A DNA stretch of 5,991 nt, taken from contig JAHEBR010000141.1 in assembly GCA_024642185.1 (NCBI GenBank), forward strand, positions 1 to 5,991. Direction: 5' to 3'. Every line of letters begins with the position of its first letter. The stretch's first letter is position 1. Position numbers and translations under genes: made by a program. The notes beneath the pieces were generated by a model. It was not told the DNA's origin. It searched no databases and saw only the letters and a list, made by a program, of their open reading frames with translations. Below, in pieces: positions 1 to 5,317 of the stretch. Source of the stretch: Marivivens sp. GTDB lineage: Bacteria; Pseudomonadota; Alphaproteobacteria; Rhodobacterales; Rhodobacteraceae.

Positions 1-700
1 CGCGTTCGGGATCGGCACCCATCCGCGCCGCCACCTCGAGCGCGCCGACGGGCGGCGCATCGCGGTAGATCTCGGAATAGCACTCGTCGGCAAAGATGCG
101 GAAATCATGTTTCTCGGCCAGCGCGATGAGGGTGCGCCAATAGTCCTCGCTCGCCACCGCGCCCTGCGGGTTGGCGGGCGAGCAGATATAGGCAATCGAC
201 GTGCGCGAGAGGATCTCTTCGGGCAGCGCGGCATAGTCCGGCAGGTGCCCTGTCTCTTCGGTTGCCGCCACATAGACAGGCTCGGCCGAGACCGAGAGCG
301 CCGCCACGGCATAGACCTGATAAAACGGGTTGGGCATCAGGACGACCGGCTGCTTGCCGTTCTTCGTTTCGGGGCAAAGCGCCATCGCCGCGTTGTAGAG
401 GCCCTCGCGGGTGCCATTCAGCGCCATGATCTGATCGGGCATGACCGAGACGCCATAACGCGTCGCGATCCAGCCCGCGATGGCCGACAGAAGCTCGGGC
501 GTGCCTTCGTTGGGCGGGTATTTCGCGAAACCCGACAGGTTGGCCGCCAAAACATCGCCCACCCAAGAGGGGAAGGCGTGTTGCGGCTCGCCGATGGTCA
601 TATGAATGGGTTCGCCGCCCGCTTCATGGACGTCGAGAAGCTTCCGCAGGCGCGGAAACGCGTATTCCGGTAGGTTCGAAAACCGCTCGGGAAAATCCAT
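1..700 (-). CDS. Class I/II PLP-dependent aminotransferase, DapC-like (partial, C-terminus beyond left edge)
   Basis: The minus-strand frame is open from 700 to the edge and gives 233 residues of a fold-type I aminotransferase that is usually about 390 long. Visible motifs are GEP (37-39), the cofactor-phosphate region NGTREG (95-100), NPFYQVY (124-130), SPANPQG with the conserved Asn (N177), and ADECYSEIY, where D205 should pair with the PLP pyridine nitrogen and Y208 with its 3'-hydroxyl. The Schiff-base lysine would lie past the left edge and cannot be checked. NPFYQVY and DECYSEIY recall N-succinyldiaminopimelate aminotransferase (DapC, lysine/peptidoglycan pathway), but related enzymes of other specificity share them. 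The ATG at 700 is preferred because GAGG (706-709) lies 5 nt upstream and MDFPERFSNLP looks like the family start. In-frame ATGs at 748 and 766 lack a clear Shine-Dalgarno. The gene lies 118 bp downstream of the amidase gene on the same strand. Confidence 0.93.
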   Translation of the reverse strand, partial: MDFPERFSNLPEYAFPRLRKLLDVHEAGGEPIHMTIGEPQHAFPSWVGDVLAANLSGFAKYPPNEGTPELLSAIAGWIATRYGVSVMPDQIMALNGTREGLYNAAMALCPETKNGKQPVVLMPNPFYQVYAVAALSVSAEPVYVAATEETGHLPDYAALPEEILSRTSIAYICSPANPQGAVASEDYWRTLIALAEKHDFRIFADECYSEIYRDAPPVGALEVAARMGADPER

Positions 701-749
701 CACTGCCTCAATGCGCGGGATCGTTTGCGCCCCGCTTTGCCCGAACATA

Positions 750-764
750 GGGCCAAGGCGGCCC
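750..764. repeat. Short inverted repeat in the amidase/aminotransferase gap
   Basis: GGGCC-AAGGC-GGCCC forms a perfect 5-bp stem with a 5-nt loop. It sits in the 118-bp gap between the amidase stop (819) and the aminotransferase start (700). No T-tract follows on either strand, so it is a poor intrinsic terminator. It could weakly affect readthrough or translation, or be chance in GC-rich DNA. If the aminotransferase started at 766, the repeat would lie inside its coding sequence. Confidence 0.3.
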
Positions 765-818
765 ATCTGTCCAGAAAAAGCAGAGGGAATCAGGGGCTTG
801 GAATGGGTTCTGTGGCTT

Positions 819-2144
819 TTAGGCCAAGGCCTGCTCCGCCGCCGCGGCAAGGCGCAAAAGGCGCCCCTCCTGATCGGCCTGCCCGTTGAACATGATCCCG
901 CAGCCCGGAACGCCGGTTGGCAGGGTGATCGAGCAAAGGCCCAGAAGGTTGGCGACCCGCGTGTTCCTCAGCGCCATGAGGTTGGACGAGACGAAATACG
1001 CGTCATCCGTCGCCAGCCGCGCGGCGTTCGGCGCCATGATCGGCATGGTCGGCAGGATCACCGCGTCAAACCCCGCCGTCGCGGCGGCATATTCGGCGCG
1101 GATCTCTTCGAGCCGCGCCCAGTTGGCGATATAGTCGGCGGCCAAGACCTCGCCGCCGGGGCGGATGCGTTTGAGGATCTGGTGATACATCAGATCGGGC
1201 CGCGCCTCGATCGTTTCGCGCCAATAGGCATAGGCGTCGGCGGTAAAGAGGCCACCGGCCATCGAGAAAGCCTCGCGCAGCGGCTCAAACGTGATGTGGC
1301 TGATTTCGGCCCCCGCATCATTGAGCCGCCCCACAGCCGAGCGGAAGGCGGCGCGGGGCTCGTCCTCAAGGTCTTCGGTGCCGATGGTATCGAAAACGGC
1401 CAGCCGCACGCGGCTCAGATCGGCGCCACCCAGATCGACGGCATCGCCGCCGAGCACATCCCAAAGAAGCGCCGCGTCCTCGACGGTGCGGCAGAGGGGG
1501 CCAACGGTATCGAAGGTCTTGCAGAGCGGCACAACGCCCTCAAGCGAGAGGCGACCATGCGTTGTTTTCAGGCCAACGAGGTCGTTCCACCCCGAAGGCA
1601 CACGCACCGAACCGCCGGTATCCGAGCCGATCCCTGCGGCGGCGAGGCCAAAGGCGACAGAGGCCGCGGCACCAGAAGAAGAGCCGCCCGGAACCGCCTC
1701 GGGATCGACCTTGTTGGGCGGGGTTGCGGTGATCGGATTATAGCCAAGGCCCGAGAAGGCGATCTCGGTCATGTGGGTTTTCCCTAGGCAAACCAATCCC
1801 TTGCCGGTCGCACGGCGCAACACTTCGGCATCGCGTTCAGGCGTGCGGCTCTTGAGATAGGCGGTTCCTGCCTCGGTCGCGACACCGGCGGTATCGAAGA
1901 GGTCTTTCCACGAAATCGGAACACCATCCAAGGGCGAGAGGCGATGGCCCGATTTGGCGCGGGCGCTTGCGGCGCGGGCCTCGGCCATGGCGCGATCCGC
2001 CGTGACACGGGCATAGATGCGGTCGCGCATGGGGTGGGCGGCAATCGCATCAAGATAGGCCTGCGCCAGATCGACCGGGTCAATCTCGCCTTTGCCGATC
2101 CCGCGCCCAAGCTCTGCCGCGCTTTTCCAAAGCCAATCCTGCAT
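819..2144 (-). CDS. Amidase-signature family hydrolase, substrate unknown
   Basis: This 441-residue protein has a complete amidase-signature core. K80 lies in GVPISWKD, the cis-serine S155 in VPGGSSSG, and the nucleophile S179 in GSDTGGSVRVPS. The spacings of 75 and 24 residues match those I recall for GatA-type enzymes. Such enzymes hydrolyse C-N bonds in amides through a Ser-cisSer-Lys triad and are usually cytoplasmic; no signal peptide is seen. GatA itself is unlikely: the protein is about 40-50 residues short, ends in GVPGCGIMFNGQA rather than the usual PVGLQ-type segment, and has no gatB or gatC beside it. The substrate cannot be inferred. The start at 2144 is supported by GGGAGG (2150-2155) 5 nt upstream; the frame stays open to 2621, but that part overlaps the divergent monooxygenase gene and is not protein-like. 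It may be co-transcribed with the downstream aminotransferase gene. Confidence 0.95.
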   Translation of the reverse strand: MQDWLWKSAAELGRGIGKGEIDPVDLAQAYLDAIAAHPMRDRIYARVTADRAMAEARAASARAKSGHRLSPLDGVPISWKDLFDTAGVATEAGTAYLKSRTPERDAEVLRRATGKGLVCLGKTHMTEIAFSGLGYNPITATPPNKVDPEAVPGGSSSGAAASVAFGLAAAGIGSDTGGSVRVPSGWNDLVGLKTTHGRLSLEGVVPLCKTFDTVGPLCRTVEDAALLWDVLGGDAVDLGGADLSRVRLAVFDTIGTEDLEDEPRAAFRSAVGRLNDAGAEISHITFEPLREAFSMAGGLFTADAYAYWRETIEARPDLMYHQILKRIRPGGEVLAADYIANWARLEEIRAEYAAATAGFDAVILPTMPIMAPNAARLATDDAYFVSSNLMALRNTRVANLLGLCSITLPTGVPGCGIMFNGQADQEGRLLRLAAAAEQALA

Positions 2145-2222
2145 CCGATCCTCCCTGATTGCCGCGACGGTAGCGGCACCTCCGCGCATGGACAATCCCG
2201 ACCGATTGGGGATAGTGCCCTC
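2145..2222. promoter_or_regulatory. Divergent intergenic region, amidase / UbiH-like monooxygenase
   Basis: These 78 bp must hold the start signals for both flanking genes. For the amidase (minus strand), a weak sigma70-like pair is visible: TTGTCC (2190-2195) and TACCGT (2167-2172), 17 bp apart. This would give a short leader ending in the strong GGGAGG Shine-Dalgarno (2150-2155). A 5-bp inverted repeat GCCGC/GCGGC (2161-2165 and 2173-2177) surrounds the putative -10 and could be an operator. For the plus-strand gene only GACAAT (2191-2196) resembles a -10, with no good -35 at the right distance. Its Shine-Dalgarno is the weak TGGGGA (2207-2212), 10 nt from the ATG. The promoter calls are by eye. 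Confidence 0.35.
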
Positions 2223-3437
2223 ATGGCTCCGGAACATGACATCCTGATCGTCGGCGGCGGGCTCAACGGCCCCGCCCTTGCCCTTGCGCTGGCGCAAGCG
2301 GGCTTTCGCGTGGGCGTGATCGACAGCCTGCCCCTCGATACCCGCAAAGACCCCGGCTTTGACGGCCGCGCCTATGCGCTGGCCCTCGCCTCGCAGCGGC
2401 TTTTGAAGGCCACGGGCGTCTGGAAGGCCATCGCCGCCGTGGCCGAGCCGATGCTCGAGATCAAGGTCACCGACGGGATCGCAGGCCAGGGTCCGAGCCC
2501 GTGGATGATGCATTTCGATCATGCCGAGATCGAAGAAGGCCCGATGGGATATATGGTCGAAGACCGTTTCCTGCGCCGCGCCTTTCTTGACGCGATGGCG
2601 GCGGAAGAGCGGATCACGCAATACCCTGCGGAAACCGTGGTGGCGCAGTCGGTCGACGATGGCGCCGTGCGGGTTACGCTGGCTTCAGGCAAAGAGCTTG
2701 CCGCGCTCCTTCTGGTCGGCTGCGACGGCCGCAAATCCGGCACCGCCGAGCGCGCCGGGATCGGCCGGACCGGCTGGGGCTATGGCCAGACGGCCATTGT
2801 CTGCGCCGTGGCCCACGAAAAGCCGCACCACGGCATCGCGCATCAGTTCTTCATGCCGCACGGCCCACTGGCGATCCTGCCCTTGCCGGGCAACCGCAGC
2901 TCGATCGTCTGGAGCGAGACAGACGCCCGCGCCGCCGACTGCGCCAAGATGGACGACGAGACCTTCCTTCAGGCGTTGCGCCCCGCTTTTGGCTCGTTCC
3001 TCGGCGAGATCAGCCTCGAAGGCGCGCGCTTTACCTACCCCCTGAACCTCACCCTCGCCAACAGCTTCATCGCCCCCCGCCTCGCCCTCGTGGGCGACGC
3101 GGCCCACGGGATGCACCCGATTGCAGGCCAAGGCCTGAACGCTGGCCTGCGGGATGTGGCGGCTTTGGCCGAGGTCTTGTCAGAAGCCCGCCAGCGCGGC
3201 GAGGACATCGGCAGCGAGCAGGTCTTGAAGCGCTATCAGCAGTGGCGCCGTTTCGATACCGCGACGCTGGCGATCGCGACGGACACGTTCAACAAGCTGT
3301 TTTCCAACGATAATCCGCTTCTGCGGGCGGCCCGCGATATGGGCATGGGCGTGGTCAATGCGATCCCTGCGCTGCGCCGTGGCTTCGTCCGCGAAGCGGC
3401 GGGCCTGACGGGCGAGTTGCCCCGCCTGATGCGCTAA
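2223..3437 (+). CDS. UbiH/UbiF/Coq6-family FAD-dependent monooxygenase (probable ubiquinone-ring hydroxylase)
   Basis: A 404-residue flavoprotein hydroxylase of normal family length. The N-terminal FAD-binding Rossmann motif DILIVGGGLNG has G11-x-G13-x-x-G16, with D34 at the end of the second strand. The DG motif is LLVGCDGRKSGTAERAGI (D168, G169). The GD motif LVGDAAHGMHPIAGQGLNAGLRDV (289-312, with G291-D292, P299 and G302-Q303-G304) is the UbiH/COQ6 signature. Known members add hydroxyl groups to the ubiquinone precursor ring using O2 and NAD(P)H at the inner membrane. Which ring position this one modifies cannot be read from sequence, because alphaproteobacterial members (UbiH, UbiF, UbiL, UbiM types) differ in regioselectivity. 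The ATG at 2223 is the only sensible start: it lies just before the Rossmann motif, and no other in-frame start codon is close. The TAA overlaps the stop of the convergent Trm112-like gene. Confidence 0.93.
   Translation: MAPEHDILIVGGGLNGPALALALAQAGFRVGVIDSLPLDTRKDPGFDGRAYALALASQRLLKATGVWKAIAAVAEPMLEIKVTDGIAGQGPSPWMMHFDHAEIEEGPMGYMVEDRFLRRAFLDAMAAEERITQYPAETVVAQSVDDGAVRVTLASGKELAALLLVGCDGRKSGTAERAGIGRTGWGYGQTAIVCAVAHEKPHHGIAHQFFMPHGPLAILPLPGNRSSIVWSETDARAADCAKMDDETFLQALRPAFGSFLGEISLEGARFTYPLNLTLANSFIAPRLALVGDAAHGMHPIAGQGLNAGLRDVAALAEVLSEARQRGEDIGSEQVLKRYQQWRRFDTATLAIATDTFNKLFSNDNPLLRAARDMGMGVVNAIPALRRGFVREAAGLTGELPRLMR
3434..3437. other. Tail-to-tail stop-codon overlap (CTAA)
   Basis: The four bases CTAA end two convergent genes. 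TAA (3435-3437) stops the plus-strand monooxygenase, and on the minus strand TAG (3436-3434) stops the Trm112-like gene. No intergenic space remains for a dedicated terminator, so each transcript must extend antisense into the other gene or end inside coding sequence. Confidence 0.95.
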
Positions 3438-3616
3438 AGATCCAGCCGCCGCGCCTCGTCGACCAGCATGATCGGGATGCCGTTGCGAACCGGAAAGGCC
3501 ATCTTGGCGGCCTTGGAGACAAGCTCCTTAGTCTCCGCGTCATAGCTCAGCGTTGTCTGGGTGACAGGGCAGACCAGTGCCTCGAGCATCTTTGGATCAA
3601 ACTCGGTCTCGCTCAT
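3434..3616 (-). CDS. Trm112/YcaR-like small protein with reduced zinc knuckle
   Basis: This 60-residue protein follows the YcaR/Trm112 pattern: LEALVCPVTQTTLSYD (11-26), ELVSKAAKMAFPVRNGIPIML (31-51) and a final DEAR. In zinc-binding members such as E. coli YcaR I recall CPxC plus a cysteine near the LICK position. Here only C16 remains; the others are T19 and S34, so classical zinc binding is unlikely. I recall similar losses in other alphaproteobacterial homologues. Eukaryotic and archaeal Trm112 activates methyltransferases; the bacterial role is poorly defined. The ATG at 3616 overlaps the LON-domain gene's TGA (ATGA), implying translational coupling, and GGAGAGGA (3626-3633) lies 9 nt upstream. 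The TAG at 3436-3434 overlaps the monooxygenase TAA. It is the last gene of a three-gene operon. Confidence 0.92.
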   Translation of the reverse strand: MSETEFDPKMLEALVCPVTQTTLSYDAETKELVSKAAKMAFPVRNGIPIMLVDEARRLDL

Positions 3617-4242
3617 TGCAGTCTTTCCTCTCCACCGCCCGCGAGGGCAAATTCGATCAGCGCCACCAGCGTCTCGCGCCGGGTCTCTAGCGTCGGCGCC
3701 TCAAGAAGCGCCTGTTTGTCCTCGGGTTCAAACGGGCAAAGGATCGACAGCGAGTTGATGAGAAGCTCGTCCTCCGCGGAACGCATCGCCTCCCAGTCGG
3801 TCGACAAATCCCGCGCATCGAAGAAACGCGTCAAAAGCGAGATCAGCGCAGCGCGGTTGCAGGACTCGTCGCTCTCCGCTGCCCCAAGATCGGCCTCGAA
3901 ACCCTTCCAGCTGATATGCGCGCGCCGATAGGGGGTAAAACCCTCGGTCTCGCTCAAGAGCCGGAACCGCGAGACACCGCTCAGGGTTATCATGTAGCGC
4001 CCGTCATCGGTCTCGGCAAAGCTGGTCACGCGCCCGGCACAGCCGATCTTGTGAAGCTCGTCACGTCCCTCGAACGGCTGGATCATCCCGATCAGCCTGC
4101 GGCTCGTCTTCAACACATCATCCAGCATCGCAAGATAGCGCGGCTCGAAGATCTGTAATGGGAGCCGCGACCGGGGCAGCAAGAGCGCCCCGGGCAACGG
4201 GAATAGTGGAACCGTGTCTGGCAGATCAGCAGCCTTGATCAT
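3613..4242 (-). CDS. Stand-alone LON substrate-binding (PUA-like) domain protein
   Basis: A 209-residue protein equal to the N-terminal substrate-binding domain of Lon protease, with no AAA+ ATPase or Ser-Lys protease domain. Motifs are VPLFPLPGALLLPRSRLPLQIFEPRY (11-36), HKIGCAGRV (64-72) and the LSGVSRFRLL strand (87-96), all typical of LON-domain proteins (COG2802). The C-terminal half (about 125-205) looks mainly helical. In Lon this domain recognises unfolded or tagged clients. The role of isolated LON-domain proteins is not established; they might act as client-binding adaptors (inference). The ATG at 4242 fits the family start, but its Shine-Dalgarno is poor, suggesting translation depends partly on the upstream CnoX-like gene, which stops 27 bp before. 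Its stop overlaps the Trm112-like start by 4 nt. Confidence 0.94.
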   Translation of the reverse strand: MIKAADLPDTVPLFPLPGALLLPRSRLPLQIFEPRYLAMLDDVLKTSRRLIGMIQPFEGRDELHKIGCAGRVTSFAETDDGRYMITLSGVSRFRLLSETEGFTPYRRAHISWKGFEADLGAAESDESCNRAALISLLTRFFDARDLSTDWEAMRSAEDELLINSLSILCPFEPEDKQALLEAPTLETRRETLVALIEFALAGGGEERLQ

Positions 4243-4269
4243 GACCCAGACCTATCACGCCGCCCGATC

Positions 4270-5190
4270 TCAGGCAAAGATCATCGACGACAGCTTGCGC
4301 CGCCCGTTCAGGACCACAGGATCGGTAGCTTTCAAGGAATTGAAGATCTCGAACAGCTGCGCCTTGGCCGCGCCATCGTTCCATTCGCGATCACGCCGGA
4401 ACAGGTCTAGAAGCTCGTTCACCGCCTCTTCGACCTTGCCCGAGGCATGAAGCGCGGTGGCAAGATCAAAGCGGGCCTGATGGTCCGCCGGATTCGCCTC
4501 GATCTTGGCCCGCAGCGCATCGACCGGCCCGGCCTTCTCGGCCTTGCGCGCAAGCGCCAAAGCGGCACGCGCGGTTTCCACCTCGGCGCTGGTGGCTATC
4601 TCTGCCGGAGCGCCGTTGAGGATCGCCTCGGCCTGCTCGACATCCTTCATCGCGAGGTAGGAGCGCACGAGCCCGCCATAGGCCGCCGCATTCGCCGGAT
4701 CTTCCTGCAGGATCGCCGCAAAGGTCTCGGCGGCATCGGCAGCAGCACCTTCTTCAAGCATCTGCTCGGCGGCCTCGATCGCGGCGCTCAGATCTTCCTC
4801 GTCCTCGCCGGCAGCGCCATTGCCCATACCTGCAATCTTGGTGACAAACTGATCAACCTGGCTCGGCGGCAGCGCCCCCTGAAAGCCGTCCACCGGCTGC
4901 CCCTGCCAAAAAGCATAGACCGTCGGGATCGACTGCACGCGCAGCTGGCCCGCATAGGCCTGATTGGCGTCGACATCGATCTTCACCATCTTGACCGCGC
5001 CCTTGGCCTTGGTCACCGCCGCCTCGAGCGCGGGGCCAAGCGTCCGGCAGGGGCCACACCACGTCGCCCAGAAATCCACAATGACCGGAACCGTCTTTGA
5101 CGCCTCGATCACATCGTCCATGAAGGTCGCGTCGCTGCCTTCCTTGATCAGATCGCCCTTCGGGGCCGCTTTGGGGTCGAGCTCGAGCAT
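4270..5190 (-). CDS. Thioredoxin-TPR protein, CnoX/YbbN-type co-chaperone
   Basis: A 306-residue protein. The thioredoxin domain (about 18-122) has the active site WATWCGPCR (C45, C48) and the cis-proline loop SIPT (P89). An acidic linker (about 125-135) leads to a helical TPR region (about 135-290) and a conserved-looking tail, GRRKLSSMIF. This is the architecture of YbbN/CnoX: E. coli CnoX is a chlorine-activated holdase that passes clients to GroEL and DnaK and protects cysteines from over-oxidation. The E. coli protein has SxxC, whereas this one keeps CGPC, as reported for Caulobacter CnoX, so reductase activity is likely. It is cytoplasmic, with no signal peptide. The ATG at 5190 is chosen because AAGGAG (5198-5203) lies 7 nt upstream; an in-frame ATG at 5280 adds 30 non-family residues and lies above the putative promoter. 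It is the first gene of the operon. Confidence 0.95.
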   Translation of the reverse strand: MLELDPKAAPKGDLIKEGSDATFMDDVIEASKTVPVIVDFWATWCGPCRTLGPALEAAVTKAKGAVKMVKIDVDANQAYAGQLRVQSIPTVYAFWQGQPVDGFQGALPPSQVDQFVTKIAGMGNGAAGEDEEDLSAAIEAAEQMLEEGAAADAAETFAAILQEDPANAAAYGGLVRSYLAMKDVEQAEAILNGAPAEIATSAEVETARAALALARKAEKAGPVDALRAKIEANPADHQARFDLATALHASGKVEEAVNELLDLFRRDREWNDGAAKAQLFEIFNSLKATDPVVLNGRRKLSSMIFA

Positions 5191-5317
5191 AGCTGCTCTC
5201 CTTTGCGAAAACTTTGCCCCTATATGTGGCCGCCTGCCCCCGACTCCAAGAGGCAATTTCATTGCATTGTCGCGACACACCGTCCAGTTTCAGCCCATCC
5301 GAACAGAGGCTCCGCTC
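5191..5317. promoter_or_regulatory. Divergent intergenic region, CnoX-like operon / SGNH hydrolase
   Basis: This 127-bp region is less GC-rich in places than the flanking genes. On the minus strand TTGGAG (5244-5249) and CATATA (5221-5226) are exactly 17 bp apart and would start a transcript about 20-25 nt before the CnoX-like ATG, just above its AAGGAG site. The -35 also reads CTTGGAG, faintly like a heat-shock sigma32 (RpoH) -35, but the -10 is not diagnostic. On the plus strand no convincing -35/-10 pair is seen for the SGNH gene; its AGAGG Shine-Dalgarno is at 5305-5309, 8 nt from the ATG. Two symmetric elements lie between (see separate entry). Confidence 0.4.
5253..5277. repeat. Adjacent inverted repeat and palindrome, possible operator
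   Basis: GCAAT-TTC-ATTGC (5253-5265) is a 5-bp inverted repeat with a 3-nt spacer. Two bases later comes TGTCGCGACA (5268-5277), a perfect 10-bp palindrome. They lie just upstream of the putative minus-strand -35 (5244-5249) and 40-65 bp before the SGNH start codon, where a regulator could control either gene. No regulator gene is in the window, and short palindromes also arise by chance. Confidence 0.35.

Noticed and set aside
107..673. Plus-strand 188-codon frame opposite the aminotransferase gene
   Set aside because: The minus-strand frame carries ordered PLP-enzyme motifs; the plus frame shows none.
821..832. AGGCCAAGGCCT near-palindrome at the amidase 3' end as a terminator
   Set aside because: The arms leave only a 2-nt loop, no T-tract follows, and it lies within the last codons of the gene.
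606..1787. Plus-strand 393-codon open frame opposite the amidase gene
   Set aside because: It is antisense to a gene with clear catalytic motifs, rich in Arg/Gly/His, and has no recognisable domain; a typical high-GC shadow frame.
1944..2222. Upstream extension of the monooxygenase frame to 1944
   Set aside because: It overlaps the amidase gene antisense, and the FAD motif begins right after the ATG at 2223, as usual for the family.
2145..2621. Upstream extension of the amidase frame to an ATG at 2621
   Set aside because: The extra 159 residues overlap the divergent monooxygenase and are not amidase-like; a strong GGGAGG site marks 2144 as the start.
4243..4269. Promoter or terminator between the CnoX-like and LON-domain genes
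   Set aside because: The 27-bp gap has no -35/-10 pair and no hairpin with a T-run; simple co-transcription is the better reading.
4964..5317. Upstream extension of the SGNH frame to 4964
   Set aside because: It is antisense to the thioredoxin domain; the ATG at 5318 has a Shine-Dalgarno and immediately precedes the GDSN block.
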